A DNA stretch of 64,000 nt, taken from the NCBI RefSeq assembly GCF_000468755.1, contig NZ_AWEZ01000073.1, positions 62,001 to 126,000 on the forward strand. Reading direction: 5' to 3'. The DNA is from Olsenella profusa F0195 (GTDB lineage: Bacteria > Actinomycetota > Coriobacteriia > Coriobacteriales > Atopobiaceae). Made by a program: the position numbers and the translations under genes. The notes under the pieces are model-generated. The model was not told where the DNA came from and searched no databases. It saw only the letters and a list, made by a program, of their open reading frames with translations. This document shows, in pieces, positions 44,105 to 55,166 of the stretch; within the stretch, counting starts at the first letter, position 1; every line of letters begins with the position of its first letter.

Positions 44105-45661
44105 ATGGCAGGCTATGGCTGTCCGGACGATGTGTTCCTGCACGCCGATCGGATCTCAAAGGTGTACCCCGGTACCAAGGCGCTCGACAACGTCTCGTTC
44201 GACCTGCTCAAAGGTAAGGTCAATGTCCTGATCGGCGAGAACGGGGCGGGTAAGTCCACCCTCATGAAGATGATAGCCGGCATCGAGCAGCCGTCATCGG
44301 GCACCCTGTACATTGGCGATGCCGAGGTGAGCTTCAAGGACACGACCGAGGCCCGCAGGCACGGCATCGGCATCATCCACCAGGAGCTCAGCCTCTTCCC
44401 CAATCTCAACGTGTACCAGAACATCTTCATGAACAGGGAGCACAAGCGGGGCTTCAGCCTTGATGACGCCTACCACATGAACGCGTCCAAGAAGGTCCTT
44501 GACCTCCTGGAGCATCCCATGGACCCCACCACCAGGGTCGGCAGCCTCCGCGTCGGCCAGCAGCAGATGATAGAGATCGCCCGGGAACTCGTTGATGACG
44601 ACCTCCAGGTGCTCATCATGGACGAGCCCACCTCGTCGTTGTCGCAACAGGAGGTGCAGGTCCTCTTCAAGATCATGCGCGAGCTTACGGCCAGCGGCCT
44701 CTCCATCGTCTACATCTCCCATCGTCTCGAGGAGATCATGGAGATCGGCGATCACGTCACCATCCTGCGCGACGGCAGGTACGTGGACGACGCTGACGTC
44801 AAGGACATCAGCATCAGCTGGATCGTCCAGAAGATGACCGGTGGCGAGAAGCAGTACCCCAAGCGTGATCGCGTCGTCGATTGGGACGCACAGCCCAAGA
44901 TCCTCGAGGTCAGCGACCTCTGCCTGCCCAAGCCCGGCGGGGGGTACCTCGTCGACCACGTGAGCTTCGACCTCAGGAAGGGCGAGGTGCTGGGCATCTA
45001 CGGTCTTTTGGGCGCCGGACGCACCGAGGTGTTCGAGTGCATCATGGGCCTGCGTCCCGAGCACACGGGAACGGTCAGGCTCAACGGCAGGCCCATCACC
45101 ATCGGCAGCGTCTCGCAGATGATCGATGCGGGCATCTCGCTCATCCCGGAGGATCGCCAGGGTGGTGGCCTGGTCCAGACCTTGGACATCGAGAAGAACG
45201 TGTCCCTTGCGGCACTCAAGCGCTACCGGAAGGGGCCGCTCATCGACTCCGTCACGGAGGACAGGAGGGTCGACGAGGAGATCCGGGACATCCACATCAA
45301 GGTCGCCGACAAGCACCTGCCGATCCTGTCGCTCTCTGGCGGCAACCAGCAGAAGGTCGTCATCGCCAAGGGGCTGCTCACCGAGCCACAGATCCTGCTC
45401 ATGGACGAGCCGTCCCGCGGCATCGACATCGGGGCCAAGACCGAGGTCTACGAGATCATTGACAAGTACGCCAGGCGGGGGCTCTCGATAATCGTCATCT
45501 CCTCCGAGCTCGAGGAGATCATAGCCATCTCCGACCGCATCCTCGTCCTCTCGAACGGCAGGCTCACGGGTGAGTTCGCGGGGGGCCACATCGACAAGGA
45601 TGCGTTGGCGCTCGCTTCCTACAAGGGACATCACGCTGTGAAGGCAGAGAAGGAGAACTAG
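44105..45661 (+). CDS. Sugar ABC transporter ATP-binding protein (RbsA type, two ATPase domains)
   Basis: 518 residues with duplicated ATPase domains. Domain 1 has Walker A GENGAGKST and Walker B VLIMDEPTSSLS. Domain 2 has the degenerate Walker A GLLGAGRTE, signature LSGGNQQK and Walker B LLMDEPSRGID. This layout is typical of the ribose/xylose/galactose importer group. The start is ATG 44105 behind AAGGAA; an in-frame GTG at 44096 is possible. The permease gene starts two bases after the stop. Confidence 0.92.
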   Translation: MAGYGCPDDVFLHADRISKVYPGTKALDNVSFDLLKGKVNVLIGENGAGKSTLMKMIAGIEQPSSGTLYIGDAEVSFKDTTEARRHGIGIIHQELSLFPNLNVYQNIFMNREHKRGFSLDDAYHMNASKKVLDLLEHPMDPTTRVGSLRVGQQQMIEIARELVDDDLQVLIMDEPTSSLSQQEVQVLFKIMRELTASGLSIVYISHRLEEIMEIGDHVTILRDGRYVDDADVKDISISWIVQKMTGGEKQYPKRDRVVDWDAQPKILEVSDLCLPKPGGGYLVDHVSFDLRKGEVLGIYGLLGAGRTEVFECIMGLRPEHTGTVRLNGRPITIGSVSQMIDAGISLIPEDRQGGGLVQTLDIEKNVSLAALKRYRKGPLIDSVTEDRRVDEEIRDIHIKVADKHLPILSLSGGNQQKVVIAKGLLTEPQILLMDEPSRGIDIGAKTEVYEIIDKYARRGLSIIVISSELEEIIAISDRILVLSNGRLTGEFAGGHIDKDALALASYKGHHAVKAEKEN

Positions 45662-45663
45662 AC

Positions 45664-46761
45664 ATGGCAGCTGAAACCAAGAAGGCCTCGGGGGGCACCA
45701 ACAACCTGGTGATGGTGCTGCTGAACGGCCGAACCCTCATCGTGCTGGTCATCCTCATGATCTTCTTCAGCCTTGCCACCCCAAACTTCTTCACGGCAGG
45801 GTCGCTTCTCTCCGTGGCCAAACACGTGGCACTCTATGGCATCCTCGCCATTGGCATGACGTTCGTCATCATCACGGGGGGCATCGACCTCTCGGTGGGC
45901 GCGGTGGTCGGTCTCGCCGGCATGGTCTCGGCGGGCTTCGTACAGGAGGGCCTGACCCTCACCTTTGCGGGCGTGACGATCTACTTCAGCGTGCCTGTCG
46001 TGGTGCTCCTCACCCTGCTCATGGGTGTCGTGCTGGGGATGCTGAACGGCCTCGTCATCACGAAGCTGGGCGTCGCCCCCTTCATCGCCACGCTGGGCAC
46101 CATGTACGTCTGGCGGGGCTTCGCCAACATCCGCTCCAATGGGGCGACGTTCTCCAGCATCTCGGGGCATGTCGGGCTCGGCAACACGGGATACGGCTTC
46201 TTCGCATCGAGCGTCCTGGGCATCCCCATGGGCGTCATCATCTTTGCGATCTTTGCCGTCATTGCGGGCATCGTGCTCAGGAAGACGGCCTTTGGCTGGC
46301 ACGTGCTGGCAATCGGTGGCAACCAGAACGCGGCGCGCCTTTCGGGCATCAAGGTTGACCGCAACCTCATCATCGTCTATGCCATCTCGGGCTTCTGCGC
46401 CGCCATGGTCGGCATCATCACCACCTCGCAGCTCATGGGCGCCAACCCCTCTACCGGCACCTCTTGGGAGATGAATGCCATCGCGGCGTCCGTCCTGGGT
46501 GGCACCTCCATGGCGGGTGGCGTGGGTACCATCCTTGGCACCGTCGAGGGAGCCTTCGTCATCGGCGTCATCAACGATGGCATGGCCATGTGTGGCGTCA
46601 CGGAGTTCTGGCAGCAGGTCATACGTGGTATCGTCATCATCATTGCCGTGGTGATTGACCAGGTGCAGCGCAACCTTCAGGCGCGCATGGCCCTGCAGGT
46701 GCGCGACGAGGGCAGGGGTGATGTGGGTGGTGACGGGGCCGCCGGGGCTGCGGCGGAATAG
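45664..46761 (+). CDS. Sugar ABC transporter permease (RbsC type)
   Basis: 365 residues with about nine or ten hydrophobic segments. Conserved stretches are ITGGIDLSVGAVVGLAGM, the GWHVLAIGGNQNAARLSGIKVD loop and a C-terminal AASVLGGTSMAGGVGTILGT. It forms the membrane channel with the RbsA-type ATPase. The C-terminal tail is hydrophilic and Gly/Ala-rich. Confidence 0.92.
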   Translation: MAAETKKASGGTNNLVMVLLNGRTLIVLVILMIFFSLATPNFFTAGSLLSVAKHVALYGILAIGMTFVIITGGIDLSVGAVVGLAGMVSAGFVQEGLTLTFAGVTIYFSVPVVVLLTLLMGVVLGMLNGLVITKLGVAPFIATLGTMYVWRGFANIRSNGATFSSISGHVGLGNTGYGFFASSVLGIPMGVIIFAIFAVIAGIVLRKTAFGWHVLAIGGNQNAARLSGIKVDRNLIIVYAISGFCAAMVGIITTSQLMGANPSTGTSWEMNAIAASVLGGTSMAGGVGTILGTVEGAFVIGVINDGMAMCGVTEFWQQVIRGIVIIIAVVIDQVQRNLQARMALQVRDEGRGDVGGDGAAGAAAE

Positions 46762-46863
46762 CAGCCCGGAACCATGCCGGCGTGCCCAGGGGCATGCGAA
46801 TGCCGAGCGATGCATGGTCCGCATGTGACCTCGTGGCACGTCACGAGTTGGAGGAGGAACAGC

Positions 46864-47259
46864 ATGAAGAAGAGGGGCATACTCAACGTCCAGCTTGCCG
46901 GGCTGTTGGCCGGCCTGGGGCACAAGGACAGCTACATGATTGCCGATGCCGGCATGCCCATACCCAGGGGCGTGGAGGTCGTCGATCTGGCCGTGACAGG
47001 TGGCGTCCCCACCTTTCGCCAGGTCATGGATGCCGTCCTGGACGAGTGCGCCGTCGAGCGCTACACCTTGGCCGAGGAGATACGGCAGGCCAACCCGGAG
47101 CTCCACCGCTACATCGAGGGTGCGCTGGCGGGCGTCGAGCACGACTACCTTCCCCACGACGAGCTCAAGCGGGTGGAGGCGTCCTGCAAGTTCGTGATAC
47201 GCACGGGGGAGTTCTCGCCGTACCCCAACATCCTGCTCACTGCGGCCTGCGCGTTCTAG
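46864..47259 (+). CDS. rbsD: RbsD/FucU family sugar mutarotase (ribose pyranase)
   Basis: 131 residues, the usual RbsD length. The catalytic His20 lies in GLGHKDSYMIADAGMPIP, and the end FVIRTGEFSPYPNILLTAACAF is typical. It interconverts cyclic forms of the imported sugar so the kinase or isomerase receives the right one. GGAGGAACAGC precedes the ATG. rbsD and rbsK being adjacent supports a ribose-like pentose, though RbsD relatives also act on fucose. Confidence 0.9.
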   Translation: MKKRGILNVQLAGLLAGLGHKDSYMIADAGMPIPRGVEVVDLAVTGGVPTFRQVMDAVLDECAVERYTLAEEIRQANPELHRYIEGALAGVEHDYLPHDELKRVEASCKFVIRTGEFSPYPNILLTAACAF

Positions 47260-47298
47260 CCTCCGGGCCATCGCGTGCCGGACAAGACGGGAGGCATC

Positions 47299-48189
47299 AT
47301 GAGGATTCTCGACTTTGGATCCCTCAACATAGACTACGTCTATGGCGTCGACCACATAGTCGCGCCGGGGGAGACGCTCGCCTCGACACAGCGCAGCGTC
47401 TTCCCCGGCGGCAAGGGGCTCAACCAGGCCGTGGCGCTTGCCCGCGCGGGCGCGCGGGTATGGCAGGCGGGGATGGTGGGGCCCGAGGGGGGCCTGCTGC
47501 TGGACGTCTGCAGGGACGCAGGCGTCGACACGCACCTCGTCGCCCGCAGCGACGTTGCCACGGGGTATACGGTCATACAGGTGGATGCGAAGGGGCAGAA
47601 CTGCATCCTGCTCTATGGGGGCGCCAATCGGCAGGTGGACGAGGGCTACGTGGATCAGGTGCTCGCGCAGTTCTCGGCGGGGGACTACCTCGTCCTCCAG
47701 AACGAGATCTCGTGCCTCGCCTACCTTGTGGATCGCGCGGGCGCCTTGGGCATGAAGGTCATCCTGAACCCCTCGCCGTACGATGACGCGCTGCGCACTG
47801 TCGACCTGGGCAAGGTGTCACTGTTCATCCTCAACGAGATCGAGGGGGCACAGATCTCGGGTGGCTCGACGGATCCGGCCGATGTGCTTGGGCGACTGGG
47901 GGAGCAGTACCCCCAGGCCGAGGTGGTCCTCACCCTCGGCGCCAGGGGATCGGTGTATCAGTGTGGCGGGCATCGCTATGAACAGGGCATCTTCGAGGTT
48001 GAGGTCATCGACACCACCGCTGCGGGGGATACGTTCACGGGTTACTTCGTGTGGGCGCGAAGCGTTGGCAAGCCCGTGCAGGAGGCCCTGGCGCTGGCTG
48101 CCAAGGCGTCTGCGATGGCGGTGTCGCAGCAGGGGGCGGCGCCGTCCATTCCCACGATGGAGCAGGTCCGGGCAAGCCCGCTGGGCTAG
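47299..48189 (+). CDS. rbsK: Ribokinase-like PfkB family sugar kinase
   Basis: 296 residues from ATG 47299 (GGGAGG just upstream); a GTG at 47275 is possible. It carries the PfkB N-terminal signature FPGGKGLNQAVALARAGA and the C-terminal DTTAAGDTFTGYF with the catalytic Asp and anion hole. It phosphorylates a sugar with ATP, most likely ribose or another pentose in view of rbsD and the RbsABC-type importer. Its 3' end overlaps the convergent gene by four bases. Confidence 0.88.
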   Translation: MRILDFGSLNIDYVYGVDHIVAPGETLASTQRSVFPGGKGLNQAVALARAGARVWQAGMVGPEGGLLLDVCRDAGVDTHLVARSDVATGYTVIQVDAKGQNCILLYGGANRQVDEGYVDQVLAQFSAGDYLVLQNEISCLAYLVDRAGALGMKVILNPSPYDDALRTVDLGKVSLFILNEIEGAQISGGSTDPADVLGRLGEQYPQAEVVLTLGARGSVYQCGGHRYEQGIFEVEVIDTTAAGDTFTGYFVWARSVGKPVQEALALAAKASAMAVSQQGAAPSIPTMEQVRASPLG

Positions 48190-48875
48190 CGCCTGTGCCT
48201 GTGGGGCAGCCTCGACGGCCTGGGGTTGTTGATGCGCTCCGCCTTGGCGTTGGCGATCCGTTGTCGGGAGGTGCGAAACCCCTCTGCGGCCTCGGGATGC
48301 TCGGCGGCAGCCCTGAAGCAGAGCACCAGGTAGACAAGGGCAAGCGCGAAGTTGAGGACGGAGAGGTACAGGGCGCCTCCCTCAAGGGAGAAGACGGCCG
48401 TGCTACCCGGGACCGTCATGAGCACGATGTCGAGGAAGGTGAAGAGAAGGGGAACGAACGCCCAGCCATGGGACACGCGGGGGAGCCGGTCCGCGTCGAC
48501 GCCCGCACGGATGCCCTCGACGGCGGTTGCCAGAAACGCCACCAGGCGCACGAGGGACATGAGGGTGTCCGACTGACGGTAGCCAAAGAGGCTCCAGGCT
48601 CCAGTGCCTGCAGCAAGGTACGCGAACGACCATGCGATCAACAGGGTCGAGGCGGCGATCAGCACGTTTTGGAAGCGGGAGCGCGCCGTGTGAAGGAGCA
48701 CAACGAGCCTGTGGAACGACGAGTGGATGCTGGCTGACGAGCGCAGGCCGTGACCAGTGGCCAGGGGCGAGGAGGGAGGCTCAACGCTATCGCCCGTTGC
48801 CATGATCCGCTCCCGCTCGAGCGCCCTCATGGCGCGCAGCCTCCGTCGATGCGTGCGTTTGCTCTGTCGTGACAT
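48186..48875 (-). CDS. Four-helix membrane protein, unknown function
   Basis: 229 residues from ATG 48875 (AGGGAG upstream). A basic N-terminus (SRQSKRTHRRRLRAMRALERER) is followed by about four hydrophobic segments (VLIAASTLLIAWSFAYLAAG, LMSLVRLVAFLATAVEGI, HGWAFVPLLFTFLDIVLMTV, YLSVLNFALALVYLVLC) and a basic tail. I recognise no family. It lies on the opposite strand between rbsK and the FGGY kinase gene, and the divergent promoter region to the latter is about 150 bases. Confidence 0.65.
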   Translation of the reverse strand: MSRQSKRTHRRRLRAMRALERERIMATGDSVEPPSSPLATGHGLRSSASIHSSFHRLVVLLHTARSRFQNVLIAASTLLIAWSFAYLAAGTGAWSLFGYRQSDTLMSLVRLVAFLATAVEGIRAGVDADRLPRVSHGWAFVPLLFTFLDIVLMTVPGSTAVFSLEGGALYLSVLNFALALVYLVLCFRAAAEHPEAAEGFRTSRQRIANAKAERINNPRPSRLPHRHRR

Positions 48876-48942
48876 GGGGCTCCCTTGGGCGTGGGTCGTG
48901 ACGTCCTGCGTGTCGGGCGCCGGAGCGGTTGGTTCGATTCTA

Positions 48943-51050
<2,108 letters not shown>

Positions 51051-51346
51051 GCAAACCCCCTTCGGTTGCGGCTCCCTGTGCTGAGACGAGGATACGCATC
51101 GCCCCCACGGCGGACAAACGCCACCTAACAGGTGGACAGGGGGTGGCGCGCACTTCGCTCCCAGGTGCCTGTCCTCGCGAGTGAGAGAGAAAGGCCACAG
51201 ATGGATGCAGGTGCTCAGTGGGCACATGGAGCCTTCTTTCCCGAGTGCCCGCCTGGTGGGTGCCCTGCGGTCTGACACGTTTTGCGGTCTCCCGGTCCCG
51301 CTCGCCGACAAGGGTGTGCCGTCCGAATGTCTTCCGTTCCAAAATT

Positions 51347-51399
51347 GAAATTAAATACCTGAAATTAAGAATTGTCGTGACGCAATAATTCCATATAGG
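51347..51399 (+). promoter_or_regulatory. Promoter and possible RpiR operator
   Basis: In the otherwise featureless 369-base divergent region there is one AT-rich patch. GAAATTAA occurs twice in direct orientation (51347-51354 and 51361-51368). It is followed by a promoter-like TTGTCG (51372-51377), 16-base spacer and TATAGG (51394-51399), 21 bases before the regulator ATG. Autoregulation is likely. Confidence 0.5.
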
Positions 51400-51419
51400 T
51401 ACAACAGTAGGGACAAGCC

Positions 51420-52265
51420 ATGGATGGACGTGACGTCATGGTCCTTTTAAAAGAGAATAGAGATAGAGCAACGACCTCGGAGCGCAACGCCATCGACTAC
51501 ATCCTCGCACATACGGAGGATGTGATGGGCATGAGCATCCATCAGCTTGCGGACGCCTCGTTCGTCTCCCCGTCCACCATCTCGCGCCTCTGCCGGCACC
51601 TGGGTCTTGGCGGCTATCGGCAGTTCCAGAGCTCGCTCGTCTTCGAGCTGGCGAGGCGGCGAGACAGTGAGCGTACGTCCATTGGGGACATCAGTCCCAA
51701 GGATTCGGTACGGCAGAGCATCTTCAAGGTGACCAGGAAGAACATCGAGTCCCTGACCATCACGGAGAAGCTCAATGACCCCGACACCATCGAGTCGTGC
51801 GTGGCCCTCATGGGGCAGGCGTGCAGCATCAGCCTGTTTGGCCTGGGCTCCTCCCTGCTGAGCGCCCGGGACCTGTACTACAAGCTCATCCGTGCCAACG
51901 TGCGCTGCAACGTCTGTGACGACTGGCACGCCCAGCTCGTGTGCGCCACGAACATGGGGTCTGAGGACCTTGCGATTGCATTCAGCTACTCGGGGCTCAC
52001 GCACGAGGTCATCGAGTGCTCGCGGAGGGCCAAGGGACGCGGCGCGTCCCTCATCGCCATCACGCGGGCCGCTCACGACTCGGAGCTTGTCCGCCTGGCC
52101 GACCAGACGCTCTACGTCGCCTCGACGGAGCCCATCTTTCGAAGCTCGGCGAGCGCGTCGCACATCTCGCAGCTGGACATCGTGGACATCCTCTTCGCGG
52201 TGTACGTGAGCAGGAACTTCCAGCGTTGCTCTGAGTGGTTTGATCGCAACTACATCGAGAAGTGA
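51420..52265 (+). CDS. RpiR/MurR family transcription regulator
   Basis: 281 residues. The N-terminal helix-turn-helix is SIHQLADASFVSPSTISRLCRHLGLGGYRQFQ. A SIS domain for sugar-phosphate binding covers about residues 120-250 (ISLFGLGSSLLSARDLYYKL, DLAIAFSYSGLTHEVIECSRRAKGRGASLIAITR). MurR of this family senses MurNAc-6-phosphate, and the MupG and AnmK-like genes downstream make a muropeptide sugar a good candidate effector. Confidence 0.88.
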   Translation: MDGRDVMVLLKENRDRATTSERNAIDYILAHTEDVMGMSIHQLADASFVSPSTISRLCRHLGLGGYRQFQSSLVFELARRRDSERTSIGDISPKDSVRQSIFKVTRKNIESLTITEKLNDPDTIESCVALMGQACSISLFGLGSSLLSARDLYYKLIRANVRCNVCDDWHAQLVCATNMGSEDLAIAFSYSGLTHEVIECSRRAKGRGASLIAITRAAHDSELVRLADQTLYVASTEPIFRSSASASHISQLDIVDILFAVYVSRNFQRCSEWFDRNYIEK

Positions 52266-52310
52266 GTTGATAGGGCATCCCATGAGGTGGGGGCCAGAGA
52301 GGGGCGTGTC

Positions 52311-52613
52311 ATGGAGTACAGGATTCTGCTCGTGTGTTCCGGCGGGATGTCGACGTCGGTGCTCATGGACAAGATGCAGAGGTACGCGACGGAGCATGAC
52401 GTCGTGATCAAGGTGGATGCCTGCGGAACGAGCAACTATGCCGACGAGGCAGCGGATTACGACATCATCCTCCTGGGCCCCCAGGTCGCCTATCGCAAGG
52501 CGCAGATCGCGGGGACCGTGGACGTCCCGGTCGTGCCGATCGCACCACGGGACTATGCGTTCGGCAACGTCGAGAACATCCTCACGCAGGTGGACCAGGT
52601 CCTTGAGGGGTAG
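52311..52613 (+). CDS. PTS lactose/cellobiose-family IIB component
   Basis: 100 residues. The phosphorylated Cys lies in the P-loop LLVCSGGMSTSVL near the N-terminus, followed by the ILLGPQVAYRKAQI segment typical of CelA-like IIB. It transfers phosphate from IIA to the sugar bound by IIC. It lies 45 bases after the RpiR gene and before IIC in one operon. Confidence 0.92.
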   Translation: MEYRILLVCSGGMSTSVLMDKMQRYATEHDVVIKVDACGTSNYADEAADYDIILLGPQVAYRKAQIAGTVDVPVVPIAPRDYAFGNVENILTQVDQVLEG

Positions 52614-52667
52614 CCACTGCGGGGACGGCCATCGCATTCGCACGCTCACCCACAACAAGGAGGGGAT

Positions 52668-53966
52668 ATGGACGCGTTTCAAAAGTTCCTAGAGGACAAG
52701 CTGGGGCCAGCCATGAGCAAGTTCGGGTCGAACAGGTACCTGCTTGCCGTCCGCGATGGCGTCATCGCCGCCCTGCCGCTCATCATCGTCGGGTCGTTCT
52801 TTCTCATCATCGCCAACCCGCCGCTGCCCCAGAGCTGGGGGCTCTACCAGTTCCTCACGGCTAACGCCGCCACGATACTGCTTCCCTACCGCGTGACCAT
52901 GTACATCATGTCGCTCTATGCGGTCTTTGGCATGGGCAACAGCCTTGCCAGGTCCTACGACCTTGATGGCCTCTCGGGTGGTGTGATGTCCGTCATGGCC
53001 TTCCTGCTCACCATCAAGCCCGTCAACGTGAGCGCGGACGCCAACGCGGGGATCGCCGGCTTCGTGCTCCCCATGTCGTCTCTGGGCAGTGCCGGCCTCT
53101 TCGTGGGCATCATCGTCACCTTCATCGCCATCAACATCTTCCGCCTCACCCAGAGCTCCCGGTTCCACATCACCATGCCCGAGCAGGTGCCTCCCTCGGT
53201 CTCCCGCTCCTTCGAGGCGCTCACGCCCACGCTGCTGGTGATGCTGCTCATCGGTTCCATCACGTACTTCCTGGGCTTCAACTGGAGCGGGGCCATCACG
53301 GCCATCGTCACGCCCCTCGTCACCGCCACCGACACGCTGCCCGGTGTGCTGCTCGTGTGCTTTCTGACCTGCTTCTTCTGGTTCTTCGGCATCCATGGCG
53401 CCTCGATCGTGGGTTCCATCGCGCGTCCCCTCTGGCTCACCCTGCTCGAGCAGAACGCCAATGCCGCAGCCTCCGGCGTGGCCGGGACCGCCCTTCCCGC
53501 GATTGGCCCCGAGCCGTTCTACCAATGGTTCATCTGGATCGGTGGCGCGGGCTGCACCATCGGTCTGGCCATCCTCCTGGTGAGCGTGTGCAAGTCGAAG
53601 TACCTCAAGGATCTTGGGCGCATCTGTGTCGCGCCGGCCCTCTTCAACATCAACGAGCCCCTCATGTTCGGCGCGCCCGTGGTGCTCAACCTCACGTTGG
53701 CCATCCCCTTCGTCCTCACGCCGATGATCTGTGCCATCATCGCATGGGTTGCCACGAGCCTCGGCCTGGTGAGCCGTGTGATCATCACCGCTCCGTGGAC
53801 CCTGCCCGGACCCATCGGGGCCTATCTGGCGACGGGTGGAGACTGGCGTGCCGCCGTACTGTGCTGCATCCTCATCGCGGTCTCGGCGGTGTGCTACCTT
53901 CCGTTCGTGAAGATCTACGACAAGCAGTTCCTTGCCCAGGAGCAGGTGGAGGAGCCGCAGGAGTAG
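52668..53966 (+). CDS. PTS lactose/cellobiose-family IIC permease
   Basis: 432 residues with about ten hydrophobic segments and the CelB family signature (FLEDKLGPAMSKFGSNRYLLAVRDG at the N-terminus, FFGIHGASIVGSI, and late FNINEPLMFGAPVVLN). It imports a beta-disaccharide or amino sugar as its 6-phosphate. Given the MupG gene after it, MurNAc-GlcNAc or a related cell-wall disaccharide fits better than cellobiose. AAGGAGGGG precedes the ATG. Confidence 0.92.
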   Translation: MDAFQKFLEDKLGPAMSKFGSNRYLLAVRDGVIAALPLIIVGSFFLIIANPPLPQSWGLYQFLTANAATILLPYRVTMYIMSLYAVFGMGNSLARSYDLDGLSGGVMSVMAFLLTIKPVNVSADANAGIAGFVLPMSSLGSAGLFVGIIVTFIAINIFRLTQSSRFHITMPEQVPPSVSRSFEALTPTLLVMLLIGSITYFLGFNWSGAITAIVTPLVTATDTLPGVLLVCFLTCFFWFFGIHGASIVGSIARPLWLTLLEQNANAAASGVAGTALPAIGPEPFYQWFIWIGGAGCTIGLAILLVSVCKSKYLKDLGRICVAPALFNINEPLMFGAPVVLNLTLAIPFVLTPMICAIIAWVATSLGLVSRVIITAPWTLPGPIGAYLATGGDWRAAVLCCILIAVSAVCYLPFVKIYDKQFLAQEQVEEPQE

Positions 53967-54007
53967 AGGGGGTGGACTCGCGCCGTCGGACCACCAAACG
54001 TCCCATC

Positions 54008-54036
54008 AGGGCCCCAGGTATGTCCTGGGCCCTTTG
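54008..54036 (+). terminator. Terminator-like hairpin between IIC and the MupG gene
   Basis: AGGGCCCCAGG (54008-54018) pairs with CCTGGGCCCT (54024-54033), one bulged C, followed by TTT. As the next gene is in the same direction only 30 bases later, it may act as partial terminator. Confidence 0.6.
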
Positions 54037-54065
54037 CATCTGCAGGTGACCAGGTCAGGAGGGTC

Positions 54066-55166
54066 ATGAAGCGCCTTGGCATCTCCATCTATCCCGAGAA
54101 GAGCGACCGCGACGAGCTGCTCGACTATATGGAGCGGTCCGCGAGGGCGGGATTCTCCCGCATCTTCAGCTGTCTGCTCTCGGTCGAGGACAGCCGCGAG
54201 AACGTGATGCGGGACTTCTCGGACATCAACCGTCGTGCCCATGAGCTGGGCTTCGAGGTCTTCCTCGACTGCGACCCCAAGGCCTTCAGCAGGCTGGGCG
54301 TGTCCTACCAGGATCTCGCCTTCTTCAAGGATATCGGCGCGGACGGCATCCGCCTCGACATGGGCTTCACGGGTAGCGAGGAGTCGCTCATGACCTTCAA
54401 CCCCGAGGGCCTCATGGTCGAGGTGAACATGAGCAACGACGTCCACTACATCGACACTATCATGGACTACCAGCCCGACCCCTCGCACCTGGTGGGCTGT
54501 CACAACTTCTACCCGCATGCCTACTCCGGCCTGGGGCTCGACCACTTCAATGCCTGCACGCGTCGCTTCAGATCGCATGGCCTGAGAACGGCGGCGTTCG
54601 TCACGTCGCAGGCATCGGGCACCTTTGGGCCTTGGCCGGTGACGGACGGTCTTCCCACGCTTGAGATGCACCGGCACCTGCCGCTCCATCTTCAGGTGGA
54701 GCACTACGTCTCCCTGGGCACCATCGACGACGTCATCATCTCCAACTGCTACCCCACGCAGGAGGAGCTGGACCGCATAGGCACCCTGCCTAGGAACCTG
54801 GTGTCCTTTGGGGTCGCCCTCGCCCCGGGCCTTCCCGAGGTCGAGCGGTCCATCGTCCTGGATGAGCTGCACTTCAACCGAGGGGACGTGTCTGCGAACT
54901 TCCTCCGGTCCACGCAGAGCAGGGTGAAGTATCGGGGCCACCACTTTGCCGTGCTGGACGCACCCGAGGTCATCCGCCGCGGCGACGTGGTCATCGAGAG
55001 CAGCGAGTACGGCCACTATGCCGGCGAGCTGCAGGTTGCCCGCAGCGATATGCGCAACAGCGGCAGGAGCAGCGTCGTGGGGCACATCCCCGAGGAGGAG
55101 CACTTCCTCATCGACACGATCCGCCCCTGGCAGAAGTTCCGTTTCCACGAAGCGCAGGACGCATGA
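54066..55166 (+). CDS. DUF871/MupG-type 6-phospho-N-acetylmuramidase
   Basis: 366 residues, the normal length. A TIM barrel starts with LGISIYPEKSDRDELLDYM; the small C-terminal domain ends the protein. MupG of Staphylococcus aureus splits MurNAc-6-phosphate-GlcNAc inside the cell. Conserved parts include FSRIFSCLL, GADGIRLDMGF and a CHNFYPHAYSGL stretch. It would act on disaccharide phosphate brought in by the PTS before it, giving GlcNAc (substrate of the next kinase) and MurNAc-6-phosphate. Its TGA overlaps the next ATG (ATGA). Confidence 0.85.
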   Translation: MKRLGISIYPEKSDRDELLDYMERSARAGFSRIFSCLLSVEDSRENVMRDFSDINRRAHELGFEVFLDCDPKAFSRLGVSYQDLAFFKDIGADGIRLDMGFTGSEESLMTFNPEGLMVEVNMSNDVHYIDTIMDYQPDPSHLVGCHNFYPHAYSGLGLDHFNACTRRFRSHGLRTAAFVTSQASGTFGPWPVTDGLPTLEMHRHLPLHLQVEHYVSLGTIDDVIISNCYPTQEELDRIGTLPRNLVSFGVALAPGLPEVERSIVLDELHFNRGDVSANFLRSTQSRVKYRGHHFAVLDAPEVIRRGDVVIESSEYGHYAGELQVARSDMRNSGRSSVVGHIPEEEHFLIDTIRPWQKFRFHEAQDA